Assembly (NCBI GenBank): GCA_017441825.1
Contig: JAFRVD010000054.1
Span: 1-64,000, forward strand
Source of the DNA: Lachnospiraceae bacterium
Lineage (GTDB): Bacteria > Bacillota > Clostridia > Lachnospirales > Lachnospiraceae
Direction of reading: 5' to 3'
Length of the DNA stretch: 64,000 bases
Shown in pieces: positions 9,196 through 17,450 of the stretch. The notes beneath the pieces were generated by a model. That model did not search any database and had not been told where the DNA came from. It was given only the letters and a program-made list of their open reading frames with translations. The position numbers and the translations under genes were made by a program. The first letter of the stretch is position 1, and each line of letters starts with the position of its first letter.

Positions 9196-9531
9196 GACCG
9201 TGTTGGCGTCGTGACCTTCAAATTCAATGAACTGAATACCTATATGCTGGCGCATATGCTCTCGGAAAAAGGCGGCGTGGCTACCCGGAGAGGCGCATTC
9301 TGCGCGCATCCCTATGTATGGCGGCTGATGGGGATCCCGGATATTGAAGTCATGGATTACGTCAACTGCGGCGATCTGGATTCTCCGGGAATGATCCGCA
9401 TCAGCTTCGGCATCTATAATACCGTGGAGGAAGTGGACGAATTCCTGCGGATCCTGGACGAGATCCTGCCGGACGCGCGGGCGGAACAGGAAAAGCTGAA
9501 CGAGAAGGATGAATTCAGCTGGAAGTATTAA
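9196..9531 (+). pseudogene. C-terminal fragment of a class V aminotransferase
   Basis: From DRVGVVTFKFNEL (9196 onward) the frame encodes the small C-terminal domain of a cysteine-desulfurase-like, PLP fold-type I enzyme: the conserved RRGAFCAHPYVWRLMGI and GMIRISFGIYNTVEEVDEFL. The large domain, including the PLP lysine, is absent and there is no start codon or ribosome site. The stop is at 9529-9531. It cannot be a functional enzyme. Confidence 0.8.
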
Positions 9532-9542
9532 TAAATATCATC

Positions 9543-9571
9543 TTGATAGTTTTTCATTTATAATGTATAAT
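9543..9571 (+). promoter_or_regulatory. Promoter of the symporter leader
   Basis: TTGATA (9543-9548), a 17-base spacer and a perfect TATAAT (9566-9571), about 27 bases before the glycine riboswitch. Confidence 0.8.
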
Positions 9572-9597
9572 ATTTCAGTCACGTGAAGTATGCAGGA

Positions 9598-9757
9598 AAT
9601 ATCCGGAAGGATAGCCGAAGGAGCGAAACTCTCAGGTACCGCGGAAGCGGTGGGACTGTATACGGATGACACTCTGGAGAAGCCCGGGAACTGCCCCGGG
9701 GGCCGAAGGTGCAAGCCGCGGACGCGGTTAATCTCTCAGGCAAAAGGACAGAGGTGA
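9598..9757 (+). promoter_or_regulatory. Tandem glycine riboswitch upstream of the symporter
   Basis: Two consecutive gcvT-type glycine aptamers. The first runs through GCCGAAGGAGCGAAACTCTC, AGGTACC and GGATGACACTCTGGAGAA. The second has GGCCGAAGGTGCAAG, ATCTCTCAGGCAAAAGGACAGAGG. The double aptamer sits between a consensus promoter and an intrinsic terminator (9802-9832), so glycine binding probably decides read-through into the symporter gene. Confidence 0.93.
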
Positions 9758-9801
9758 GGATCCTTTCCGTTTGGATTTGAACTTATGTACTGTATTTGAT
9801 C

Positions 9802-9835
9802 GGGAGAGCTTGCTTCGGCGGGCTCTCCCTTTTAT
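9802..9835 (+). terminator. Leader terminator of the riboswitch
   Basis: GGGAGAGC (9802-9809) pairs with GCTCTCCC and is followed by TTTTATTT. It lies between the riboswitch and the symporter start, the position expected of the expression platform. Confidence 0.85.
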
Positions 9836-9866
9836 TTCTATTTTTTACAGGAAAGGATCGTATACC

Positions 9867-11372
9867 ATGGAGAACTTCACCCAAACTGTCACAAACGTTA
9901 ACGGTGCTGTCAATGACGTCGTATGGGGCGTTCCGGCGCTGGTCCTTCTGATCGGTACCGGCGTGCTGATGACGGTACTGACCAGATTCTTCCAGTTCCG
10001 CCGTTTCGGCCACATGTGGAAAGAGACCATCGGCGCCCTGTTCAACAAGGATAAGGGAATCAGGAAAAATCAGGACGTCCACTCCATTTCCCAGTTCCAG
10101 TCGCTGTGCACCGCACTGTCCGCGACCATCGGCACAGGCAATATCGCGGGTGTTGCCTACGCGATCACCATGGGCGGCCCCGGCGCGGTCTTCTGGATGT
10201 GGATCGCTGCCATTGTCGGTATGATGACGAACTATTCTGAGAACGTACTGGGTATCTTCTTCCGCCGCCGGAATGAAAAAGGCGAGTGGAGCGGCGGCGC
10301 CATGTACTATCTCAAGGACGGCGTGGGCAAGATGAAGTATGGAAAGGTGGCCGGCAGCATTCTGGCGGTGCTGTTCTCCTTCTTTGCCATGATCGCGTCC
10401 TTTGGTATCGGCAACATGGGCCAGGTGGCCTCTATTACGGAAAGCATCAATACCCTGATTCCTGCGGATTCCAAGATCGTGAATATTGTCACCGCGGTTG
10501 TGATCATGATTTTCCTGTCCCTGGTGATCTTAGGCGGACTGAAGAGGATCGCCACGACCAACGAGCGCATCGTTCCTTTCATGGCCGTATTCTTCATTAT
10601 CGGTTCCGTGATCATTATCTTTATCAATATCACAAAAGTGCCTGCAGCCTTCGGCGCAATCTTCAAGGGCGCGTTCAACTTCAAGGCGGCAGCCGGCGGC
10701 GCCGGCGGCGCGATCATCGCGAAGGCTATGACCTGGGGCTTCAAGCGCGGCGTTTTCTCCAATGAAGCCGGTCTGGGTTCTTCTGTAATGGTGCACTCCG
10801 CGTCCAACGTCAAAGAGCCCATTGTACAGGGCCTGTGGGGCATTTTTGAAGTGTTCGCGGATACCATTATCGTATGTACCTGCACCGCGCTGGTCATCCT
10901 GACCACTGGTGTAGTAGATATCAACACCGGCGTTTCCGTCTCCGGCGCGTCGAAGCTGGGACTCGCGACGGAAGCATTCACCAAGAGCTTCGGCACATTT
11001 GGCGGCATCTTCCTGGCAGTAGCGGTCTGCCTGTTCGCGTTCACGACCATCCTGGGCTGGAGCTACTACGGCACCAAGGCCTGGGAATACCTCTTCGGTA
11101 CAAAGTCCACTGTAGTCTACAAAGTCATCTTCATCGCCATGGTTGCGGTCGGCGCCATCATCGACGTATCCCTTGCCATCGATCTGTCCGATACGTTCAA
11201 CGGACTGATGGCGATTCCCAACCTGATCGGCGTAGTATGCCTGAGCAGTCTGGTGGTAAAACTGACAAAGAACTATTCCGACCGCAAGATCACGAAAAAG
11301 GATCCGAACCTGAAGCCGATGCTGTCCGCTTTCCCGGAGATCCAGAAGGAGCAGGAAGCAAGAGAAGACTGA
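9867..11372 (+). CDS. Sodium:alanine/glycine symporter (AGCS family)
   Basis: 501 residues from the ATG at 9867, which has GGAAAGGA 9 bases upstream; the frame is open further back but only through the riboswitch leader. The protein has about ten hydrophobic segments and AGCS signatures: TGNIAGVAYAITMGGPGAVFWMW in the N-terminal half (Na+/substrate site region) and GVFSNEAGLGSS in the middle. Family members import alanine or glycine with Na+. Control by a glycine riboswitch makes glycine the likely substrate here. The product acts in the cytoplasmic membrane and probably feeds the glycine cleavage system encoded at 21.2-27.9 kb. Confidence 0.93.
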   Translation: MENFTQTVTNVNGAVNDVVWGVPALVLLIGTGVLMTVLTRFFQFRRFGHMWKETIGALFNKDKGIRKNQDVHSISQFQSLCTALSATIGTGNIAGVAYAITMGGPGAVFWMWIAAIVGMMTNYSENVLGIFFRRRNEKGEWSGGAMYYLKDGVGKMKYGKVAGSILAVLFSFFAMIASFGIGNMGQVASITESINTLIPADSKIVNIVTAVVIMIFLSLVILGGLKRIATTNERIVPFMAVFFIIGSVIIIFINITKVPAAFGAIFKGAFNFKAAAGGAGGAIIAKAMTWGFKRGVFSNEAGLGSSVMVHSASNVKEPIVQGLWGIFEVFADTIIVCTCTALVILTTGVVDINTGVSVSGASKLGLATEAFTKSFGTFGGIFLAVAVCLFAFTTILGWSYYGTKAWEYLFGTKSTVVYKVIFIAMVAVGAIIDVSLAIDLSDTFNGLMAIPNLIGVVCLSSLVVKLTKNYSDRKITKKDPNLKPMLSAFPEIQKEQEARED

Positions 11373-11450
11373 GAAGAACCGGGACTGAGTAGAAAGTAAG
11401 GAAAGACTGAAGCCGCCCGGAGCTGAGCGTAAGCAGAAAGTAAGAGGATA

Positions 11451-11530
11451 AGCCCCCTGTATTGATATGCACCCGTCGTACCGTTTGTCCGGCAAAGAGG
11501 TTTATATCACGGATGCAGGGGGCTTTTTCT
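11451..11530 (+). terminator. Terminator after the symporter
   Basis: AGCCCCCTGTAT (11451-11462) pairs with ATGCAGGGGGCT (11513-11524) and is followed by TTTTTCTCTT. The 50-base loop is unusually large but the 12-bp stem is strong. Confidence 0.7.
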
Positions 11531-11531
11531 C

Positions 11532-11560
11532 TTGATTTCACCGGACAGTCTTGTCATAAT
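11532..11560 (+). promoter_or_regulatory. Promoter for the GH31 gene
   Basis: TTGATT (11532-11537), a 17-base spacer and CATAAT (11555-11560), 49 bases before the start codon at 11610. Confidence 0.6.
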
Positions 11561-11609
11561 AGGAGTACAGTTACAGGGCGCTTTTGCGGCCGTAAAGGAG
11601 GAGAAGTGT

Positions 11610-13616
11610 ATGGTGCTTTCGGAACAGATCCGTAAGATCCGGGTCAGTATCGGATTTGGAAAGAATCATTTTTCGATGGATCGGGGCTCTTTCAGCTACG
11701 ATGAAGAATTCGTGTACCGGAAGGAACTGAAATTGTCTGTCGTCATCAGAAAGGAAGATGCAGGGCCGGAGGATCCGGAACAGGTGCCGGAAAACGGCGT
11801 CCTCCTGATCTATGAGGATCTTTCTGTTCCGGTGGACTATCTGTTTTCTCTGGTACAGGAAGCGGAGTATGAGGTGTTCTCCTATATGGGCGCGAGGGGA
11901 CGGCAGGGCGCCGGGATACTGGTAAAGCCGCTGCTTCCGAACCGTTTCTGGATCACCATCCCCTCTCAGGCGGAAGAACACTTCTACGGAGGCGGCGAGA
12001 CGTATTCCGAATGGGACCTGAAGGGACAGAAGCTCCGGATCTTTACCGCGGAACACCAGAACAGCAAAAGGATCGAAGAGAAAAAGGAAAGAGAAAGAAG
12101 AGAGGGGAAGGACCCGAAGCATAAGCTGCCCTTTGACCGGTACGAGTCCTATTATGTGGAACCTTTGGCAGTCTCTTCCGGGAAATATTTTATATTCTGT
12201 GATACCTCCCGCTACATGACGTTTGATTTTTCCGAAGCGGAGCAAACCACGATGTACCTTCAGGAGAAACCCAGGATCCTTGTGGGGAGCGCCGCATCCT
12301 TTGCGCTATTAAGCAAAAAGCTCAGAACGATTCTGGGCGGGCAGCGGCCGCAGCCGGATTGGATCTATGACGGCGTGATCGCCGCCGTGCAGCGCGGCGC
12401 CGAAGAGGTGGACCGGAAGCTGGAAACACTGGCAAATGCCGGGATCTCTGTCACGGGTGTCTGGTGCCAGGACTGGTGCGGCTGCAGGAATAATACCTTC
12501 GGGTACCAGGTCATGTGGAACTGGAGATACGATGAAGAACTGTACCCGGATCTTCCGGAGAAGATCCGGAAATGGAGAGAGAAGGGCATCCGCTTCCTCG
12601 GCTATATCAATCCCTTCATTGCGCTGGAACGGGAACTGTATCAGGAAGCCCATGAGAAGGGATACCTTGTAAAGAACGATGCGGGAGAGGATTATCTGGT
12701 CACCATCACCGTTTTTCCGGCGGCAATGGTGGACTTCACGAATCCGGCAGCGTACCGGTGGTACAAAGAACTGATCAAAAAGAACATGATCGGCATCGGC
12801 TTGTCCGGCTGGATGGCGGATTTCGGAGAATATCTTCCGACGGACGCGGTACTCTTTAGTGGCGAACCTGCAGAAGACTGGCATAACCGGTGGCCTGCGG
12901 TCTGGGCAAAACTGAACCGGGAGGCGATCGCGGAGTGCGGCATGGAAAACGAGATCTTCTTTTTCATGCGCGCAGGCTTTACCGGATCTGTCCGGGATAC
13001 GCTGATGATGTGGACCGGGGATCAGCATGTAGACTGGTCTCAGGATGATGGCATCGGCTCCGTGATCCCGGCGATCCTTTCGCTCTCCATGTCGGGCTTC
13101 GGCATCGCTCATTCGGACACCGGCGGATACACCACGAATGAAGGCATGCGCCGCTCGGAGGAGCTCATGATGCGCTGGGAAGAGATGAACGTGTTTTCCC
13201 CGGTCATGCGTTTCCATGAGGGAAATCAGCCCTGGAACAACGTGCAGCTGACAGATTCAGAAACGCTTCTGACTCATCTGAAAGACTGCGCAGAGCTTCA
13301 TGTTTCCCTGAAGCCCTACCTGAAAGCATGTGAGAATGAACTTGTCTCGGAGGCCCTGCCGGTGATCCGGCCGCTTTTCTACCATTATGAAGAGGAAGAA
13401 GCCTTCCGGGTCCGGGATGAATATCTGCTGGGGCGGGACGTCCTGGTGGCGCCTGTACTGGAAGAAGGCGCCGATTCCAGAAGCGTGTATCTCCCGGAGG
13501 ATACCTGGGTAGATTTCTGGACGAAAGAAGAATACCGGGGAGGACGCTATACAGTCCATGCGCCTCTCGGCCGGATCCCGGTGTTCGTCCGGAAGGGAGC
13601 AGCGCTTCCCGGCTGA
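11610..13616 (+). CDS. GH31 alpha-glycosidase, YihQ (sulfoquinovosidase)-like
   Basis: 668 residues from the ATG at 11610, preceded by AAAGGAGG. No signal peptide, so cytoplasmic. From recalled family sequence it aligns along its length with E. coli YihQ: Asp404 in GWMADFGEYLPTDA is the nucleophile and Asp471 in GDQHVDWS the acid/base; the QDW glutamine, the Trp of VMWNW and the Tyr of GGYTT are also conserved. The arginine that contacts the sulfonate in YihQ (Arg301) is a glutamine here (Gln300 in FGYQVMW). The enzyme is therefore surely a GH31 retaining alpha-glycosidase, but sulfoquinovose as substrate is doubtful. No sulfoquinovose pathway genes are near. The gene is monocistronic, with its own promoter. 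Confidence 0.85.
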   Translation: MVLSEQIRKIRVSIGFGKNHFSMDRGSFSYDEEFVYRKELKLSVVIRKEDAGPEDPEQVPENGVLLIYEDLSVPVDYLFSLVQEAEYEVFSYMGARGRQGAGILVKPLLPNRFWITIPSQAEEHFYGGGETYSEWDLKGQKLRIFTAEHQNSKRIEEKKERERREGKDPKHKLPFDRYESYYVEPLAVSSGKYFIFCDTSRYMTFDFSEAEQTTMYLQEKPRILVGSAASFALLSKKLRTILGGQRPQPDWIYDGVIAAVQRGAEEVDRKLETLANAGISVTGVWCQDWCGCRNNTFGYQVMWNWRYDEELYPDLPEKIRKWREKGIRFLGYINPFIALERELYQEAHEKGYLVKNDAGEDYLVTITVFPAAMVDFTNPAAYRWYKELIKKNMIGIGLSGWMADFGEYLPTDAVLFSGEPAEDWHNRWPAVWAKLNREAIAECGMENEIFFFMRAGFTGSVRDTLMMWTGDQHVDWSQDDGIGSVIPAILSLSMSGFGIAHSDTGGYTTNEGMRRSEELMMRWEEMNVFSPVMRFHEGNQPWNNVQLTDSETLLTHLKDCAELHVSLKPYLKACENELVSEALPVIRPLFYHYEEEEAFRVRDEYLLGRDVLVAPVLEEGADSRSVYLPEDTWVDFWTKEEYRGGRYTVHAPLGRIPVFVRKGAALPG

Positions 13617-13647
13617 CTGTTCGTCCGGAAAGGAGCGATGCTTTCCC
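13582..13647 (+). repeat. Imperfect tandem duplication at the GH31 3' end
   Basis: The last codons of the GH31 gene (13582-13610, ...TTCGTCCGGAAGGGAGC) are repeated with a few changes at 13618-13647, a 36-base (12-codon) period. The gene stops in the first copy; the second would read LFVRKGAMLSP. It looks like a small duplication or two alternative gene ends. Confidence 0.6.
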
Positions 13648-13656
13648 CCGCTTCGA

Positions 13657-15021
13657 TCAGTGATCCACGATCGTGCTTCCCCGATTCTTCCAGGTGCCCT
13701 TCCGGAAGTAGATATACAGTACGATGCTTGTGATGATCCAGGAGACCGGATAACTGAGGCAAAGCACAAAGAGGGTGTGGACGGCGGAGAACAGGGTCAC
13801 GATCCAGATCACTCTGAGCAGGCAGATGCCGAGACCGATGATGACGACCGGACGGACCGCGTCACCTGCGCCGCGGAGCACCGCCGACAGCACTTCGATC
13901 AGCACCCAGGTAATATAGAACGGGACAAAATAAAGCATCATCGTAAAGGTAGTCTCGATGACCGCTTGATCCTCCGTCAGGATCCGGAGCAGCGGCCTCC
14001 CGAGAAGCAGGATCAGAGCGCTGAGTCCGATGGTAATGGTGCTGGACAGGATCAGCCCCTGTTTCACGCAGAGCTTGATGCGGTCCTGCCTTCCGGCGCC
14101 TAGATTCTGGCCTACAAAGCTGGTGATGGCAGCGCCCAACGCGTTACTGACCGCCCAGAAGATACCGTCGGTCTTTCCGGTCATGGCCCAGGAAGCCACC
14201 ACGATCGTACCAAGAGAGTTGACGCCCACCTGGATCACCATGTTCGACACGGCATACATCGACGACTGCAGACCGGCCGGGATCCCGAGACGCAGCATAT
14301 TGGAAAGGTACACGCCCCGGAGCTTCAGCTCGCGGAAACTCAGCCGATAGGATTCCTTTGTCGTCAGCAGTTTCAGGGTCAGGAGCGACATGTTCAGCAC
14401 CTGAGCTGCCACAGTAGCGACGGCGACGCCCGTAATGCCCCAGCGGAACACGACAACGAACAGAACGTCCAGTACGATATTTGTCAGACATCCCACCACC
14501 ATGAACAGGAAGGGACTGAAGGAGTCCCCCACAGCCCGGAGCATGTTGGACTCCATGTTCAGCACGAGAATAAAGGGGACACCGATAAAATAGATGCGGA
14601 GATAGAGCGATGCATCGGCGATCGTATCCTCCGGCGTCTTCAGGAGGCGGAGCATCCCCGGCGCGGCGATGAGGCCGACGGCGGTCAGAAGAATGCCCAG
14701 CATTGAGAAGACCGCGATGGCATTCCCGGCCGCGATCTGCACGTCACGGGTACGATTGGCGCCGTAGACCTGGGCGATCACCACGGAAGCGCCGGATGTG
14801 ATCGCAACAAAGAAACCGATCAGAAGATTAATGATCTGGGCGGAGCTCCCTCCGACTGCTGCCAGCGCGACGGTACCCACGAACCGTCCGACGATCAGAC
14901 CGTCCACCGCATTATACAGCTGCTGAATGCAGGTACCTGCAGCAATGGGCAGGAAAAAGATCAGCAGCTTTTTCCATACCACACCCTCTGTCAGGTCCTT
15001 ATCTAAGAAACGTTGTTTCAT
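13657..15021 (-). CDS. MATE family multidrug/toxin exporter
   Basis: 454 residues from the ATG at 15021, with GAGGA just upstream; an in-frame TTG at 15033 is less likely. Twelve hydrophobic segments are seen, with two matching halves. Signatures are LIFFLPIAAGTCIQQLYNAVDGLIVGRFVG at the N-terminus (first helix pair) and GIPAGLQSSMYAVSNMVIQVGVN at the start of the second half. MATE proteins exchange Na+ or H+ for cationic compounds; the substrate is unknown. The gene follows a cytidylate-kinase-like gene with a 15-base gap, so the two form one minus-strand operon, converging on the GH31 gene. Confidence 0.9.
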   Translation of the reverse strand: MKQRFLDKDLTEGVVWKKLLIFFLPIAAGTCIQQLYNAVDGLIVGRFVGTVALAAVGGSSAQIINLLIGFFVAITSGASVVIAQVYGANRTRDVQIAAGNAIAVFSMLGILLTAVGLIAAPGMLRLLKTPEDTIADASLYLRIYFIGVPFILVLNMESNMLRAVGDSFSPFLFMVVGCLTNIVLDVLFVVVFRWGITGVAVATVAAQVLNMSLLTLKLLTTKESYRLSFRELKLRGVYLSNMLRLGIPAGLQSSMYAVSNMVIQVGVNSLGTIVVASWAMTGKTDGIFWAVSNALGAAITSFVGQNLGAGRQDRIKLCVKQGLILSSTITIGLSALILLLGRPLLRILTEDQAVIETTFTMMLYFVPFYITWVLIEVLSAVLRGAGDAVRPVVIIGLGICLLRVIWIVTLFSAVHTLFVLCLSYPVSWIITSIVLYIYFRKGTWKNRGSTIVDH

Positions 15022-15036
15022 TTTTTTCCTCAAACA

Positions 15037-15660
15037 TTAATTCTCAAACCACCGGAGCGCGAAATCCGCAAGCGCACCGGTCAGCTTTTTGATCTCCCAT
15101 CCGGTAGTATTCACGGTCAGATCAAAGGTGCTGCCATCACCGTTCATTCTGCCGGTGAGTATTTCCCTGGTACGGGCGCGATTGCGGTCGATCCGGCGGA
15201 TATTTCTGAGCACCTGACGCTCGCTCAGCTGCTCCTCCTCCGGCCGCTTTTTCTCGTGCCGCATACAGCGCTCCAGCCTTTTCTCTATATCCGCGCAGAT
15301 AAATACACGGAAAGGATGCCGGTCTTCCAGGATCACATCGGCGTCCCTGCCGATGATCACACAGTCATTGCCGAGCGCGCCGATCTCCTGAAGGATCTCC
15401 CGCTCCCGGATCATCAGCTGCGTGCCTATGCCCGGATCATACAGCGCGTGAGAGAAGCTGTTGCGGTAAGAAAGCTGTAAATTGTGCCAGCCGTGATTGG
15501 CCAATACGTTTTTCACATAATCCGGCTCCAGACTGTGTTCCGCGGCCAGCTGGTCGATGATCTCTCTGTCATAATAATCCCAGCCCAGATGGTCTGCCAG
15601 ACGCTTGCCAAGTTCCCGCCCGCCGCTGCCGAACTGCCGGCTGATCGTAATAATCTTCAT
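15037..15660 (-). CDS. Cytidylate kinase-like protein
   Basis: 207 residues. It begins MKIITISRQFGSGGRELGKRLA, a P-loop variant (QFGSGGRE instead of GxxGxGKS) typical of the cytidylate-kinase-like family PF13189. Later blocks are NDCVIIGRDADVIL and RVFICADIEKRLERCMRHE. True cytidylate kinase activity is not established for this family; nucleotide binding is likely. It is the first gene of the operon with the MATE exporter. Confidence 0.8.
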   Translation of the reverse strand: MKIITISRQFGSGGRELGKRLADHLGWDYYDREIIDQLAAEHSLEPDYVKNVLANHGWHNLQLSYRNSFSHALYDPGIGTQLMIREREILQEIGALGNDCVIIGRDADVILEDRHPFRVFICADIEKRLERCMRHEKKRPEEEQLSERQVLRNIRRIDRNRARTREILTGRMNGDGSTFDLTVNTTGWEIKKLTGALADFALRWFEN

Positions 15661-15716
15661 TGCTGTTTTCCTCTGTTTTTTTGCTGATTCTTTCTGCTGC
15701 CTTTACAACATAGTAT

Positions 15717-15745
15717 TTTATACCATACTTATCCGGTCCCTTCAA
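15717..15745 (-). promoter_or_regulatory. Promoter of the kinase-like/MATE operon
   Basis: On the minus strand TTGAAG (15745-15740), a 17-base spacer and TATAAA (15722-15717), about 57 bases before the start of the kinase-like gene. Confidence 0.55.
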
Positions 15746-15969
15746 TCCTGATTCTCCATGCCTTCTGCTTATGCGGAAAGCATGGATCGCAGTATCAGGG
15801 ATCTGCTGCCATATGATGGAAGAATTATCGTAGAATAACATACTGTGAGGGAGTACGTATTATAAGCAAGTACAGTGGAGCCGGAACCGTGTGAATTCCT
15901 TCAGAAGTGGAAGGACAGGAAGATCAAGTCCCGACAATAGATTTTCGCTCATGAAATGTACAGACTGAA

Positions 15970-15998
15970 TTGATAATCGCCCGTTTTATGTGTATGAT
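15970..15998 (+). promoter_or_regulatory. Promoter of the carboxylesterase/ABC-F pair
   Basis: TTGATA (15970-15975), a 17-base spacer and TATGAT (15993-15998), 70 bases before the start codon at 16068. Confidence 0.7.
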
Positions 15999-16067
15999 AA
16001 AATAAAAAAATTGTGCAGCTTTTCATAGCAATGTCAGAATACTTGTTTAGAAGCAATGGAGGACACA

Positions 16068-17450
16068 ATGATCAAACAGGCAAAAACAAAGTATGGTATT
16101 TATGAGAGCGTCCCGAGCGAAGAAGGTTTTGCATTGTTTCGCGGGATCCGCTACGGAAAGGCGGAGCGTTTCTGCCCGCCGGAGGAAATTGAGCCTTTTG
16201 AAGGCGTCAAGGTCTGCGATACCTATGGAGGTGTATCGCCGCAGCCGCCCTTCAATATGAATGATGAGACCGGACGTCCCAAGATCATTATGCCGGGCTA
16301 TCCATATCCGCCGGAGATGAGCGAAGACTGTCTGTATCTGAATATCACGACACCTGCAGAGAGTCCGGAAGACCGGCTGCCGGTCATGTTTTATATTCAT
16401 GGCGGCGGCGCCCAGACCTGGTACGGTGCCTGCTATGAATACCGGGGAGATGGCCTGGCATCCCATGGCGCTGTGGTCGTAACGATCAATTACCGCCTGA
16501 ATGTGTTTGGATTTATGACACACCCGGAGCTGGCCGCGGAGAATGAGCATCACGTCAGCGGTAATTATGGAATAATGGACCAGCTGCTGGCACTTCGCTG
16601 GGTCAGGGAGAATATTGCCGGCTTCGGCGGTGATCCGGACCGGATACTGATCTTCGGTCAGTCATCAGGTGCGCAGAGCGTGCAGATGCTTCTCAGTATG
16701 CCGCTTGCCCGGGGACTGTTCCGCAGGGCGGCCATGCATTCCGGCGGCGGCATGTACGGCTTCCCGGAAGTAAAGCGTGAGACCCAGGAAGCCCTTGGCG
16801 TGGAGTTTGTTGAGTTCTGCGGCTTGAACAGCGTGCAGGAACTGAAAACCATGCCTTTTGAACAGCTGGAGGCGTACAGTGTCCGTTTCATGAGGGAAAG
16901 AAGGCGTGTCTTCCAGATCTATGCAGACGGCTGGCTGATTCCGGAAACGCCAGAGAAGGCGGCCATGTCCGGACGTTTCCCGAATACGGAATATATTCTC
17001 GGCAGCACTATTGACGAAGGCTATTCGGACAAGCCCGGCATTCTTTCGGGCTTCGCACCGACCATGCGGGTGTTTGCGGACATACTGCGCGAGAAGACCG
17101 GCAAGGCGCCGTATGTCTACTGCTTCAACCGGCCGCAGCCGGGCGATGATATCGGCACGCCCCATTCCTGTGACAACCGCTATGTGTTCTGCTCGCTCCG
17201 TGAATCCTGGCGGCCGTACACAGAGGACGATTTTGCGCTTTCAGAGCAGATGATGCGCTACTGGACGAATTTTGCGGCGACCGGGGATCCCAACGGGGAG
17301 GACCTGCCGCTGTGGGAGCCCTTTGACGATCGACGGCTGAGCCTGGAGCTTCGGGCGGACGGTCCGCGTATGGCGGATCTTACGAACGAGTATGTGGTAA
17401 GCCGGGAAGAAGAGATACGGGAAAAGATCAGTCATGAGATTACAGCTTAA
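16068..17450 (+). CDS. Type-B carboxylesterase
   Basis: 460 residues. The ATG at 16068 has GGAGG 5 bases upstream (16059-16063); the earlier ATG at 16056 overlaps that site and is rejected. It has an alpha/beta-hydrolase fold with oxyanion block YIHGGGAQTWYG, the nucleophile elbow FGQSSGAQS (Ser199), SEDCLYLNITTPA near the N-terminus and TPHSCDNRYVF toward the C-terminus, where the catalytic histidine would be His in TPHS. No signal peptide, so probably intracellular. Natural substrate unknown. Its last codons overlap the ABC-F start by 17 bases, so the two are coupled. Confidence 0.85.
   Translation: MIKQAKTKYGIYESVPSEEGFALFRGIRYGKAERFCPPEEIEPFEGVKVCDTYGGVSPQPPFNMNDETGRPKIIMPGYPYPPEMSEDCLYLNITTPAESPEDRLPVMFYIHGGGAQTWYGACYEYRGDGLASHGAVVVTINYRLNVFGFMTHPELAAENEHHVSGNYGIMDQLLALRWVRENIAGFGGDPDRILIFGQSSGAQSVQMLLSMPLARGLFRRAAMHSGGGMYGFPEVKRETQEALGVEFVEFCGLNSVQELKTMPFEQLEAYSVRFMRERRRVFQIYADGWLIPETPEKAAMSGRFPNTEYILGSTIDEGYSDKPGILSGFAPTMRVFADILREKTGKAPYVYCFNRPQPGDDIGTPHSCDNRYVFCSLRESWRPYTEDDFALSEQMMRYWTNFAATGDPNGEDLPLWEPFDDRRLSLELRADGPRMADLTNEYVVSREEEIREKISHEITA

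Larger units (their letters stand above)
15661..16067. other. Divergent intergenic region with two promoters
   Basis: Contains the minus-strand promoter at 15717-15745 and the plus-strand promoter at 15970-15998. I see no gene or repeat in the middle. Confidence 0.6.

Noticed and set aside
11610-13616. Naming the GH31 gene as a sulfoquinovosidase (yihQ)
   Set aside because: The sulfonate-binding arginine is replaced and no sulfoquinovose pathway gene is nearby.
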